A DNA stretch of 64,000 nucleotides from Chloracidobacterium sp. (GCA_016706275.1 JADJJY010000001.1:620001-684000), one strand, 5' to 3'. Shown: positions 51,783 to 59,862, counted from the stretch's first letter. A program made the numbers and translations. Notes: generated from the sequence alone by a model not told the origin.

Positions 51783-53357
51783 CTAACCCCCCGCCGGCTC
51801 GACCGTTTCGTTGTGAACGACGTCTTCGGTGTTGCGCATCATCTTCGCGATCGGAAACGCGAGCAGTCCCAATATAGCGGCCGATACCACAAGCGCAATG
51901 GTCGTCCAGGTAAAAAGCTGAGGCGTTTGCTCGAGTTTTTCGGGGTCGACGCTGCCGCCAACGAGGCCGGCTATCAGGTTGCCGACCGAAGCCGCGAGAA
52001 ACCAGATGCCCATCATCTGGCCGACAAACCGCCGGGGCGAGAGCTTAGTCATCGACGAGAGCCCTACAGGGCTGAGCAGCAGCTCGCCAAATGTCTGGAA
52101 AAGATAGCTGAAGGCCAGCCACCAGGCCGCGACCTTGACCGCCCCGCCGCTCGCGACGAGCATATTTGCCGGAAAGATCATGATGAAAAATCCGATGCCC
52201 GCCAGGAAAAGGCCCAGTGCAAATTTTGCCGGTGCCGAGATATTGATATTACGCGCTCCAAAGTACGTCCAGATACCCGCGAATACAGGGGCAAAGATGA
52301 TGATCAGGAACGAGTTAATCGATTGGAACCAAAGTGCGGGCACCTCAAAGGAGCCTATGTGACGCTCGGTAAAATCCTTTGCAAAAAGATTGAGCGATGT
52401 CGGGGCCTGTTCGAATGCGGCCCAAAAGATCGCCGCGAAGATGAACAGCACGCCGATAACGATCACGCGCTTTTTCTCATCGCTGTTCAGTTTGCCTGCA
52501 ACAAACATATAGATGAAGAAAACGACCGCTACGCTTACCAATGCGTAGAGCATGTAGCCCCCAACCACTTGCGGGTCAATAACGACAACGCCTGTAGCCG
52601 TCAAAACAACCATTAAAGCAATAATTGCAAGACCGCCGGCGACTACCACTTTTACTCGATTTTCGTATCCGGCCTGTTTCACCGGATCAGGGTCGCGGCT
52701 TCGCTCGATGCCGATATTTCCGAGTGTGGTACGTGAGCGGACTGCAAACCAGATCAAGCCCGCCAGCATGCCGATGCCGGCGGCACCGAAGCCCCAATGA
52801 AAACCGTATTGTTCACCGAGCAATCCGGTCACGATCTGTCCCAATGTGGCTCCGAGGTTGATACCCATGTAAAAGATCGAAAATCCGGCGTCACGCCGCT
52901 CTCCGCCTTCGGGATAGAGGTCGCCTACGATCGCCGAGATATTTGGCTTGAGCAAACCGGTCCCGAGAACGATGAGGATGAGCCCGATAAAGAACATGGT
53001 TTTTCCACCGAAAAATCCCGACAAACCGATCGAAAGGTGCCCGCTCGTGATCAGCACGGCGCCGTACATGATCGCCCGCCTGAGGCCGAGCAAGCGATCA
53101 GCGATCCAGCCGCCCGGCAGCGACGAGAGATACACGCTTGCGGAATAGATTCCGACAATTGCTGCCGCCTTTGGCCGTTCAAACCCAAAACCGCCATTCA
53201 TCATTGTGGCAGTCATGAAGAGTATCAACAGCGGCCGGATGCCGTAGAAGGAGAAGCGCTCCCACATCTCGGTCATGAACAGCGTCGGAAGGCCTTTTGG
53301 ATGTCCGAAAAATTCCCGTCCCGATTTTGGGTTCAGAGTATTTGCGTTAGCGCTCAT
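51783..53357 (-). CDS. POT-family (proton-dependent) oligopeptide transporter B
   Basis: 524 residues, a paralogue of transporter A. Helix 1 motif FMTEMWERFSFYGIRPLLIL, FSIFYMGINLGATLGQIVTG, GLLKPNISAIVGDLYPEGGE and GELLLSPVGLSSMTKLSPRR all match the POT family. The proton-coupling Glu pair of the ExxER motif is present. The first of two tandem POT genes. Both have a similar upstream segment (aatttacggaag... / aagtttacggaag..., as read on the plus strand), suggesting shared regulation. C-terminus is acidic. Might differ from A in peptide specificity. Confidence 0.93.
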   Translation of the reverse strand: MSANANTLNPKSGREFFGHPKGLPTLFMTEMWERFSFYGIRPLLILFMTATMMNGGFGFERPKAAAIVGIYSASVYLSSLPGGWIADRLLGLRRAIMYGAVLITSGHLSIGLSGFFGGKTMFFIGLILIVLGTGLLKPNISAIVGDLYPEGGERRDAGFSIFYMGINLGATLGQIVTGLLGEQYGFHWGFGAAGIGMLAGLIWFAVRSRTTLGNIGIERSRDPDPVKQAGYENRVKVVVAGGLAIIALMVVLTATGVVVIDPQVVGGYMLYALVSVAVVFFIYMFVAGKLNSDEKKRVIVIGVLFIFAAIFWAAFEQAPTSLNLFAKDFTERHIGSFEVPALWFQSINSFLIIIFAPVFAGIWTYFGARNINISAPAKFALGLFLAGIGFFIMIFPANMLVASGGAVKVAAWWLAFSYLFQTFGELLLSPVGLSSMTKLSPRRFVGQMMGIWFLAASVGNLIAGLVGGSVDPEKLEQTPQLFTWTTIALVVSAAILGLLAFPIAKMMRNTEDVVHNETVEPAGG

Positions 53358-53440
53358 CGATATTCCCCTTTTGGATGTTTAAATTTACGGAAGAGTTAGG
53401 CAAAATATAGCAGATATCTCAAGTAACGGAAAGAAAAACT

Positions 53441-53917
53441 ATGAAGAAATTTATTTTCTTAATGATTGTCATCCTTGCTGTTACGGCGTTTTCAGCTTCC
53501 GCGGTAAGTGCCCAGACGTCACGCAAGAGCGTATCGGCGGCGGAGGTGAACGGTACTTTTCGGATGAATTTTCAGGGTAAGTTTCGCAAATTTTCCAATG
53601 AGGTCAAGATCCTCGCTCGCGGCGGCGGCAAGATCCGCATAGCTTTCGATCTCGTTTATCCGTACACCATGCGAAACGGCGAGCCTATGGTAAATATGGG
53701 CAGCCTCGATGCCGAGGCCTATATTGAGGCCGACGTAGCCAAATACACCAGCGAAGACGGCAAATGCACGATAGCAATCAAGTTTGTTCGTGCCGGAACT
53801 ATCAAGGTCACGCAGGACGGAACGGACGGTGAATGCGGCTTTGGCAACAATGTCATGGCCGGCGGGACATATACTAAGGTCAGCAGTAAAAGGCCGACGT
53901 TCAAAGAAACAAATTGA
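53441..53917 (+). CDS. Secreted protein of unknown function
   Basis: 158 residues with a signal peptide (MKKFIFLMIVILAVTAFSAS, cut near VSAQ). The mature part is beta-rich and basic (SAAEVNGTFRMNFQGKFRKF, GGGKIRIAFDLVYPYTMRNG), with two cysteines (DGKCTIAIK and DGECGFGNN) likely forming one disulfide. No family recognised. The next small membrane gene starts 12 bp downstream and the 54269 gene follows closely, so the three may share a transcript. Confidence 0.65.
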   Translation: MKKFIFLMIVILAVTAFSASAVSAQTSRKSVSAAEVNGTFRMNFQGKFRKFSNEVKILARGGGKIRIAFDLVYPYTMRNGEPMVNMGSLDAEAYIEADVAKYTSEDGKCTIAIKFVRAGTIKVTQDGTDGECGFGNNVMAGGTYTKVSSKRPTFKETN

Positions 53918-53929
53918 GGTCAATACTAA

Positions 53930-54262
53930 ATGTTGCTCACAATACTGGCGATATGGTTCGGGTATAAAAAAGGTCGAGATTCTGATCGTAATGGCGTTTT
54001 ATGGGGTGCGATCTGCGGCGGAGCGTTTATCGGCACACAACTGTTGGTCAACTTTGGCGCGGGAATATTTATGGGTCTTGGAATAGCGTTTTGGGGTTGG
54101 CGGGAAACGGTATTCGAGGACAATCAGATATTTGTCACCATCGCCGCGATCATTGCGAGTATTGTAGCTCTGCTTTTGATATTCAAATACCTAGATAGGA
54201 TCCCGGATGACCCGGTTGAGACGGCACCACCCCCACCACCTACATTCGACGACAGCCAATAA
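53930..54262 (+). CDS. Small multi-helix membrane protein
   Basis: 110 residues with about three hydrophobic helices: MLLTILAIWFGYKKG, GAICGGAFIGTQLLVNFGAG with IFMGLGIAFWGW, and FVTIAAIIASIVALLLIFKY. A proline-rich acidic C-terminus follows (DDPVETAPPPPPTFDDSQ). The reading frame is supported by hydrophobicity rather than by homology. A weak ribosome binding site precedes it. Lies 12 bp after the secreted-protein gene and 6 bp before the next gene. Unknown role. Confidence 0.55.
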   Translation: MLLTILAIWFGYKKGRDSDRNGVLWGAICGGAFIGTQLLVNFGAGIFMGLGIAFWGWRETVFEDNQIFVTIAAIIASIVALLLIFKYLDRIPDDPVETAPPPPPTFDDSQ

Positions 54263-54268
54263 TCAGAC

Positions 54269-55519
54269 ATGGAACTTTTCCAAAAACTTGGCAAAGAGAT
54301 AGAAAATCTCTGGCTAGAACAAAATTATAACGAAGACCTTTTCCCGGCGATCTGCAAAGATGCTCTTATTAGGGCCGATCTGCCGTCAAAATTGTCGGCA
54401 TGGGACGTGGTCGAATGGGCGCTCTCCGAGTATGAGCTACCCCGACAGCGTGACCTAGGCGGTAGGTTTGCCGATCCGCCGATAACGATATTTTCGGGTC
54501 TTCGGTTTCAGATCGATGTGTATTTTTGGTTTGAAGGGACGACCGCGACGCATGAGCATTCTTTTTGCGGGGCGTTTCAGGTGTTGTTGGGTTCGAGCAT
54601 ACATAGCTGGTATGAATTTGAAACCCATCAAGCTATCAATACATATACTCAGCTCGGTGAAATGCGGCTAAAGGATTGTGACCTTTTGAAAGTAGGCGAT
54701 GTGCAGGAGATCTGGGCGGGAAGCCAGTATATTCACGCTCTGTTTCATCTCGATCAGCCATCAGCCACGATCGTTGTCCGGACGGACCGGGCACCGTTGC
54801 ATCTGCCACAATTTGCTTATTACAAACCGGGTTTGGCGATCGATCCGTTTTTTGAACAGGACACGGCCATCAAAAAATTGCAGGTCATGGGAACGCTGAT
54901 CCGTGCTAAAAGAGACGATGCAGACGACATTATCGGCAAAATGCTCAAGGGGAGCGATCTGCAAACTTCGTTCAATATTCTTTCGCGGCTTCGGGGTCTG
55001 CTGAAAGCGAATAAGATCAGCCAACTATTTAAGCTTGACGGGCCGCGAGAGCGTTTTGATAAGTTTTTGCAGATCGTCATCGATCGCCACGGCGAAGGCG
55101 GCGAGATGTTTAGAGCAGTATTCGAGCATAACGACGTGATCGACCACATCATGGAACAGCGAGGATTTGTCGCGGACCCCGAGCAACGCTTTTTCATGGC
55201 ATTGCTGCTAAATGTCGACGGACGCGAACGTATATTTTCACTGATCAAACAACGCTTTCCTGCTATCGAGCCAGTAGAGAAAGTGCTCGACTGGGTGTTT
55301 GACTTGTCGCAGACACGAGTCATGGGGGTTGAGGTTTCAAACGCTTTAGGCATACCGAATTTTGGCGAAAACGAAATGTTTGTACTCGAACATCTACTTC
55401 ACGGCAAAACCGACCAAGAGGTAATCGCAGCTGCAGAACCCGGAGTGAACCCGGACGATCTCATCGTAAGTATCGAGCGGGTCCGAAACGCCATAATTTT
55501 CCGCCCGCTGCTCGCATAA
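54269..55519 (+). CDS. Unknown 416-residue protein with cupin-like N-terminal half
   Basis: No named family recognised. The N-terminal ~200 residues contain GTTATHEHSFCGAFQVLLGS followed ~55 residues on by WAGSQYIHALFHLDQPSATI VVR, resembling a cupin's two metal-binding motifs (HxH ... G, and G..H). The C-terminal ~200 residues are mainly helical (NILSRLRGLLKANKISQLFK, EMFVLEHLLHGKTDQEVIAA). No signal peptide, so cytoplasmic. If the cupin reading is right, a dioxygenase or metal-dependent thiol enzyme is conceivable, but the normal cupin Glu seems replaced by Gln. The final gene of a possible three-gene run, just ahead of a tRNA. Confidence 0.6.
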   Translation: MELFQKLGKEIENLWLEQNYNEDLFPAICKDALIRADLPSKLSAWDVVEWALSEYELPRQRDLGGRFADPPITIFSGLRFQIDVYFWFEGTTATHEHSFCGAFQVLLGSSIHSWYEFETHQAINTYTQLGEMRLKDCDLLKVGDVQEIWAGSQYIHALFHLDQPSATIVVRTDRAPLHLPQFAYYKPGLAIDPFFEQDTAIKKLQVMGTLIRAKRDDADDIIGKMLKGSDLQTSFNILSRLRGLLKANKISQLFKLDGPRERFDKFLQIVIDRHGEGGEMFRAVFEHNDVIDHIMEQRGFVADPEQRFFMALLLNVDGRERIFSLIKQRFPAIEPVEKVLDWVFDLSQTRVMGVEVSNALGIPNFGENEMFVLEHLLHGKTDQEVIAAAEPGVNPDDLIVSIERVRNAIIFRPLLA

Positions 55520-55570
55520 ATTGCATGCGGTTTGCGCGTCGTTAGCGATTAAATTAAACTTTTCCTTTAT

Positions 55571-55643
55571 GCCCCTGTAGCTCAACGGTTAGAGCAGCAG
55601 ACTCATAATCTGTTGGCTGTAGGTTCGAATCCTACCGGGGGCA
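55571..55643 (+). tRNA. tRNA with CAU anticodon, probably tRNA-Ile2 (lysidine type)
   Basis: Cloverleaf: acceptor GCCCCTG/CGGGGGC, D-arm GCTC-GAGC, anticodon stem GCAGA/TCTGT around loop CTCATAA (anticodon CAT), T-arm GTAGG-TTCGAAT-CCTAC, discriminator A, CCA not encoded. CAU could be Met or Ile2. C4-G69 and C5-G68 acceptor pairs and A73 are features that the lysidine synthetase TilS recognises in Escherichia coli Ile2, whereas elongator Met there has U-A pairs at those positions. So Ile2, reading AUA after lysidine modification, is favoured, but not certain. Confidence 0.85.
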
Positions 55644-55667
55644 TACTCAAAATTTTTATCGAAAAAC

Positions 55668-55693
55668 AAAAAAGGCTCCGAAGAGCCTTTTTT
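55668..55693. terminator. Bidirectional terminator between tRNA and Cys/Met-rich gene
   Basis: aaaaaaggctc and gagcctttttt form an 11 bp stem around the loop cgaa. T-runs exist on both strands, so it can end the tRNA transcript (plus) and the 55714 gene (minus). Confidence 0.88.
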
Positions 55694-55713
55694 CTATTTT
55701 ATTTGAGATCGGA

Positions 55714-56187
55714 TCAGACCGCCGGGGCGTCTTTCTTTTCTTTCGCGTGGTCACAACATGCACATGAGTGGCCTTTGCCATCAGCTTTCATTTCGTGCTT
55801 CATGCCGGCATCCATTTTATGGTCGGCCTTGCCGTTCATCATCGGGCAGGACTCGCCGTTTTCCATTTTCATTTCGCCACGCGTTTTCTGTGCAGCATCG
55901 CCTTTCATCATCGGGCAGGATTCTGAGCCCTCCATTTTCATCCCGGCCATTGTAGCATCGCCTTTTTTCATCGGGCATGAATCACCACAGCAGTCACAGT
56001 TTTCGTGTTTCGCTACGGTATCTGCCGTCGCATTTTTGTCCTTCATCGGACACGAATCGCCTTTGCAGCAACAGCTAGCAGCTTTAGCAACTGCATGTGA
56101 TGTGTTTGAATTATTAAGTGCGTAAGCCGCGATCGCCAGTCCAAAGACGAGCACCGCAGATGCTATTACGAAAATTCTCTTTTTCAT
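55714..56187 (-). CDS. Secreted Cys/Met/His-rich protein with repeated SCPM motifs
   Basis: 157 residues. A signal helix (KKRIFVIASAVLVFGLAIAA) is followed by an unusual metal-ligand-rich sequence. Four SCPM motifs (DSCPMKDK, DSCPMKKG, ESCPMMKG, ESCPMMNG) lie between CCCKGD, CDCCGD and a terminal HSCACCDHAKEKK. Met-rich pieces (MAGMKMEG, MKMENG, DAGMKHEMKADG) resemble periplasmic copper-binding Met motifs. No known fold; a soft-metal (copper/silver) sponge or chaperone is the natural reading, supported by the copper-type operon 1.6 kb away. It follows the 56282 gene on the same strand. A possible operator lies 66 bases upstream of its start. Confidence 0.75.
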   Translation of the reverse strand: MKKRIFVIASAVLVFGLAIAAYALNNSNTSHAVAKAASCCCKGDSCPMKDKNATADTVAKHENCDCCGDSCPMKKGDATMAGMKMEGSESCPMMKGDAAQKTRGEMKMENGESCPMMNGKADHKMDAGMKHEMKADGKGHSCACCDHAKEKKDAPAV

Positions 56188-56252
56188 GATATTTCTCCGT
56201 TTCTATTGATCTTTGCGAGTCCTATCGGCCCGCGAAATATTCGTTATTAGGT

Positions 56253-56266
56253 GCGACCGTTGTCAC
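56253..56266. promoter_or_regulatory. Candidate operator, site 1
   Basis: gcgaccgttgtcac, 66 bases upstream of the start of the Cys/Met-rich gene. It matches 11 of 14 bases with the near-palindrome at 56801-56814, which lies in the same relative place upstream of the next minus-strand gene. Regulator unknown. Confidence 0.3.
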
Positions 56267-56281
56267 ACCCGAAACGGATCT

Positions 56282-56713
56282 TTAGATCCGGATCACACAA
56301 TTGAGCAGCCTTTCACTGCGGTGGTCGAGGGGTGGAGGCCTATAAAAAGGATCAACGAGTTGCTCAGCATTGACCGATCGCGGCGCGGCGAAACTGATAA
56401 ATGTCTCGACGCTAGTCTCAACCACCTCAAACGATGGGAATACCCGATTTTCGACAGGTGCCGTAAAAAAGCTGACCGGCATCGAACAGCAAGTTGCCGC
56501 TCGGGCTTCGACACTTTTACTTTCTGCCGAGGGGTCTGCTGACTGTTTTGCTCTATCACAATGGTCGGATCGTTTTGCGAGAGGACAATGTTCGTTGGCG
56601 GCCTGAACTGCCTGGCCGCAATAGGTCAAACAAAGGACGCCGCCGACGTTGAGGCAGAGAAACAGTAAAACAAAAAGCGAGATCTGTTTTGTGTTGTTTC
56701 TCGAAAATCTCAT
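56282..56713 (-). CDS. Small exported Cys-containing protein (copper-region type)
   Basis: 143 residues from ATG 56713. A hydrophobic segment (QISLFVLLFLCLNVGGVLCL) is followed by cysteines at TYCGQAVQ, EHCPLAKRSDHCDRAKQ and ATCCSMPVSFF. The C-terminal half is rich in Phe and Pro without further ligands. Proteins with a membrane start and CxxxC/CC pieces like this often accompany copper export or delivery genes (for example the DUF2946 type), but I cannot assign a family. Encoded upstream of the Cys/Met-rich protein, separated by ~95 bp that contains a possible operator. The upstream in-frame ATG 56746 is an alternative start. Confidence 0.6.
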   Translation of the reverse strand: MRFSRNNTKQISLFVLLFLCLNVGGVLCLTYCGQAVQAANEHCPLAKRSDHCDRAKQSADPSAESKSVEARAATCCSMPVSFFTAPVENRVFPSFEVVETSVETFISFAAPRSVNAEQLVDPFYRPPPLDHRSERLLNCVIRI

Positions 56714-56800
56714 AGCAATACGATAATACACCCACATCGATCAGGCTGTTAACAAAAGTACAACCCATCGTCAGCGTAGCACCGGCTACAATTACGGGCG

Positions 56801-56814
56801 GTGACCCGTGTCAC
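56801..56814. promoter_or_regulatory. Candidate operator, site 2 (near-palindrome)
   Basis: gtgacccgtgtcac contains a perfect inverted repeat GTGAC-N4-GTCAC. It lies 88 bases ahead of the 56282 gene start. A related site is at 56253-56266. Read on the minus strand both fit GTGACAMSGGTCRC. Confidence 0.35.
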
Positions 56815-56819
56815 AACGT

Positions 56820-56891
56820 TTAGACATTAAATCTAAAATCGACAACATCGCCGTCCTGCATGACGTACTCTTTGCCCTCAAAGCGAGCTCG
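56820..56891 (-). pseudogene. Detached 3' end of a ychF gene
   Basis: Translates on the minus strand as RARFEGKEYVMQDGDVVDF then RFNV and a stop (TAA). The intact ychF at 61270-62373 ends LARLEGKEYIMQDGDVVDF then RFNV and TAG. The two DNA copies are about four-fifths identical over ~70 bp, with differences mainly at silent positions, so the fragment is not a fresh duplicate but a diverged copy. Homology stops abruptly at the Arg-Ala-Arg codons; no start, G-domain or other ychF sequence is present. Both copies have the same orientation and bracket the MbnP/MbnH-type operon. Confidence 0.85.
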
Positions 56892-56952
56892 ATTCCAAAT
56901 GAGATGGTCCTTTTGATTGAACATGTAAATCTTGCTAATATCATCGGAAGAA

Positions 56953-57546
56953 ATGACGTTTGTGGCAGACAATTCACGAATATTGCGTCGGCTTGTGGCT
57001 AGATCCATCTTAGTGCTGGGGTTGCTGAGTATCATTTTATGCTCACTATCAGCATTCCATATCGGACAGGTTAAGGCGTCCGGGCTTGTTTTTTGTCCAC
57101 TGCAAAAGCAATGGGTTAAGAAGAGTGAGCCCAAAAAGGCTGAGTCGACGCCCCCGTTGCCGGATATTTGTGCCGCGGTAAAAGGTAAGACGGCTTTTGT
57201 CGAAAAACTGGTTGCCGGCGTTGGTTCCAGAATTGCGACCGCTGGCAAAGTAGATGTTAGTGAACTGTTCTTTAGCTTTGTTGCTAAAGGTGACAAAGCG
57301 TTTTCAGAGATTCCCTCGTCACCTGACTTGCCGAAAATGCCTTTGACCGTGGTTGAAAAGGCTCAGGGCGGAACCAACGTCGTACGTAGCGGATTCTTAG
57401 CGGTAAACACACGAACATTTTCATTCGAACAAGTTTCCCGACCTCCGACTCCGAAGTCAGTATCTGATTTTAACTCCCCACAAATAACCGGTCTCCAATC
57501 GGTTGCATACGCGATCAACACTCGCGGCCCGCCTAGCTTGACCTAA
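56953..57546 (+). CDS. Membrane-anchored protein of the copper-type cluster, unknown function
   Basis: 197 residues from ATG 56953 (an upstream TTG would run into the ychF fragment). One membrane helix (ARSILVLGLLSIILCSLSAF) is followed by a Cys pair (VFCPLQKQWVKKSEP and PDICAAVKG), then a long polar, Ser/Thr/Pro-rich region with no repeats. It resembles the anonymous small membrane proteins found with copper/cytochrome genes. It lies just inside the ychF-fragment boundary and 256 bp upstream of the MbnP-like gene, on the same strand. No catalytic signature. Confidence 0.6.
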   Translation: MTFVADNSRILRRLVARSILVLGLLSIILCSLSAFHIGQVKASGLVFCPLQKQWVKKSEPKKAESTPPLPDICAAVKGKTAFVEKLVAGVGSRIATAGKVDVSELFFSFVAKGDKAFSEIPSSPDLPKMPLTVVEKAQGGTNVVRSGFLAVNTRTFSFEQVSRPPTPKSVSDFNSPQITGLQSVAYAINTRGPPSLT

Positions 57547-57802
57547 AGCACTCATCTTCTATCTAAATACTTTTCGGCAAGGTAAGTAAGTCCTTTGCTA
57601 GCTGCGTTTGTGTATCTGACGAGGCTTTGAACTCGTCGGCTTCGCAAAACAATGAACAATAAACTCGAAACAAAACTCAGGTTTACTGACTCCGTGCGGT
57701 GTCTTATGCCATCCCGTACATTCCGGCAAACCGTAAAACTAAATTGCACAATCCCGCCTTTGCCGCGCGGAGTTCCCTACGGGGACCTTAAGGAGAAATA
57801 AT

Positions 57803-58699
57803 ATGAATAAATTATCAAGAATATCAGCTCTTTTTTTCTGTATGTCTGCGACCTCATTTATCTATGGTCAAAAGGCTCAATCGGTAGCGATCAACTTTCA
57901 GGGCGTTGTCGGTGACAAGGCATTTTCATGTAACGAAACTTATGGCGGCATTGGAACAACGAAATCCTCGATGACCGTCTCTGACTTTCGGTTTTTTGTC
58001 GAGAACGTCCGTCTGGTAGATAAGAAAGGTAAAGAAACACCTTTGACACTGACTAATGACGGTAAATTTCAAACTGATAAAGTCGCGTTGATCGACTTTG
58101 AGAACGGCGAAGGGGCTTGTAAGAACGGAACGCCGGAGCTTAACACAACCATTCGTGGCGCAGTGCCGAAAGGGAAATATGTCGGCGTTAGGTTTCAGAT
58201 CGGTGTGCCGGAGGAATTGAATCATCTCGATCCGACCAAGCAGCCGTCGCCGCTGAATATCACGCGAATGATGTGGTCGTGGCAAGCCGGCTTTAAGTTT
58301 GCCCGCATTGATACAAAAACTACTGGTAAGCCGAATGGTTACGTTCTCCATCTTGGAAGTGCGGGATGCAAGGCTGACACCGACGGCAAAATAACGTGTA
58401 CAAATTCGAACAGGCCGGAATTTGCATTTGCCAAATTTGATGCAGCTAAAGATGTGATAAACGTCGATTTGGCTGCTCTCTACAAAGAGTCGAATGTGGA
58501 TATTAACCAGGAAAAGACGGCCTCAGGGTGTATGTCATCGCCAGACGACAGTGATTGCAAGGCGGTTTTTCTGCACCTTGGACTATCGTTTGATGGGGTA
58601 ACGCCCGCAAAGCAGTCGTTTATGCGCTTGGAAAATGCCTCGAAAACAACGGCTCGCAAATCAGCAATCGTAGCGAATACTCTCGTGGGTGTTAAATGA
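57803..58699 (+). CDS. mbnP: MbnP-type copper-binding protein (metallo-mystery pair, WxW motif)
   Basis: 298-residue exported protein (signal peptide ~1-22, FFCMSATSFIYG) of the MXAN_0976/MbnP family. Diagnostic features: NFQGVVGDKAFSCNETYGGI with the first Cys (43), the conserved WxW in MMWSWQAGFKF (Trp158, Trp160), and further cysteines at 106, 189, 199, 243 and 252. In the studied MbnP/MbnH pair the partner di-haem enzyme converts a Trp of MbnP to kynurenine, which helps bind copper; whether the same residue is used here is not shown. Excellent AAGGAG site. It overlaps the next gene (mbnH-type) by 4 bases (ATGA). Periplasmic copper handling is inferred from the family. Confidence 0.87.
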   Translation: MNKLSRISALFFCMSATSFIYGQKAQSVAINFQGVVGDKAFSCNETYGGIGTTKSSMTVSDFRFFVENVRLVDKKGKETPLTLTNDGKFQTDKVALIDFENGEGACKNGTPELNTTIRGAVPKGKYVGVRFQIGVPEELNHLDPTKQPSPLNITRMMWSWQAGFKFARIDTKTTGKPNGYVLHLGSAGCKADTDGKITCTNSNRPEFAFAKFDAAKDVINVDLAALYKESNVDINQEKTASGCMSSPDDSDCKAVFLHLGLSFDGVTPAKQSFMRLENASKTTARKSAIVANTLVGVK

Positions 58700-59862
58700 A
58701 AGCGCAGGTTTACTCAAAACTCGCGGTTCTATTTGTCTTTGTGATGTTTGGCTTGTTGTTTTTGGGCTCGAACATCTTCGACTCAAAGGCTCAGACAAAA
58801 ACAGAAAGCTATGATTGGCGTTTGCCGAAAGGCTTTCCTGTGCCGCGAGTTGCTGATGACAATCCGATGACGGCGGCCAAGGTCGAACTTGGCCGTCATC
58901 TCTTCTACGACAAGCGATTGTCGATAAACGAAAAGACATCGTGTGCGACGTGTCATCTACAGGAACGGGCATTCACCGAGGACAAGAAGCTATCAGTCGG
59001 AACGACAGGCGAAGTGCATCCTCGAAACTCGATGAGCCTCGCAAATGTTGCTTATGCAGCTTCATTTAACTGGGCAAACCCAACGGTAACTCTTCTAGAG
59101 AGACAGCCGATGGTTCCGATCTTTGGCGAAACGCCCGTCGAGATGGGAATGTCGGGTAAAGAAGAATTGTTACTCGCGAGACTCAAAGCAGAACCACGAT
59201 ACGCAAAACTCTTCGCCGAAGCTTACCCAGAGACGGCGGGAAAACTTGCCCTAAATCAAGTAACTCAATCGCTCGCGTCATTCGTCAGGTGTTTGATCTC
59301 TGGCAATTCGCCTTATGACCAATATAAGTTTGAAAAAAAGGCCGACGCTATTTCAGTTTCGGCAAAACGCGGTGAACAGCTCTTCTTTAGCGAACGCCTC
59401 GAATGCACCGACTGCCATACAGGTTTCAATCTTTCGGGAGCGTCGAATTACGTTGGAAAGGCCGTCGAGAAGACCGAGTTCGAAAATAACGGAATCTACA
59501 ACATCGATGGCAAAGGCGGCTATCCGAAGGACAACACAGGGTTATTTGAATTCACACACGCCGCCGAAGATATGGGCAAATTCAAAGTGCCGACGCTTCG
59601 AAATATCGAGCTGACCGCTCCGTATATGCACGACGGCAGCATCGCGACTCTCGAAGATGTGATCGAACATTACAAAGCAGGCGGACGAACTATAAAGGAC
59701 GGTCCAAACAAGGGAAACGGAAGTGAGAATCCGAACAAAAGCAGTTTTGTGCGCGGGTTTAATCTCTCCGGCGCGGAAAAAGCCGACCTCATGGCTTTCC
59801 TAAAGAGCCTGACCGATAACCAATTCATCACCGATCCGCGTTTTAGCGATCCTTGGAAATAA
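58696..59862 (+). CDS. mbnH: MbnH-type di-haem enzyme (cytochrome c peroxidase superfamily)
   Basis: 388 residues with an N-terminal signal/anchor helix (AVLFVFVMFGLLFLGSN). Two haem sites: SCATCHLQERAF (83-87) and ECTDCHTGFNLSG (237-241). The overall plan matches the MauG/bacterial cytochrome c peroxidase superfamily: RLPKGFPVPRVADDNPMT, ELGRHLFYDKRLS, SVGTTGEVHPRNSMSLANVA, and PTLRNIELTAPYMHDGSIAT with a probable axial Met. The MXAN_0977/MbnH subgroup is indicated by its overlap with the MbnP-type gene. Known MbnH forms a bis-Fe(IV) state and oxidises a Trp in MbnP; this copy is predicted to act on the WxW protein. Exported, periplasmic. Confidence 0.9.
   Translation: MKAQVYSKLAVLFVFVMFGLLFLGSNIFDSKAQTKTESYDWRLPKGFPVPRVADDNPMTAAKVELGRHLFYDKRLSINEKTSCATCHLQERAFTEDKKLSVGTTGEVHPRNSMSLANVAYAASFNWANPTVTLLERQPMVPIFGETPVEMGMSGKEELLLARLKAEPRYAKLFAEAYPETAGKLALNQVTQSLASFVRCLISGNSPYDQYKFEKKADAISVSAKRGEQLFFSERLECTDCHTGFNLSGASNYVGKAVEKTEFENNGIYNIDGKGGYPKDNTGLFEFTHAAEDMGKFKVPTLRNIELTAPYMHDGSIATLEDVIEHYKAGGRTIKDGPNKGNGSENPNKSSFVRGFNLSGAEKADLMAFLKSLTDNQFITDPRFSDPWK

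Noticed and set aside
51720..53440. Sigma-54 promoters upstream of the POT genes
   Set aside because: The shared motif has a GG but no GC at the -12 position.
56820..57296. 158-codon minus-strand frame ending in the YchF C-terminus, as a real gene
   Set aside because: Only the last 23 codons resemble YchF; the rest is antisense to the plus-strand membrane-protein gene and has no independent support.
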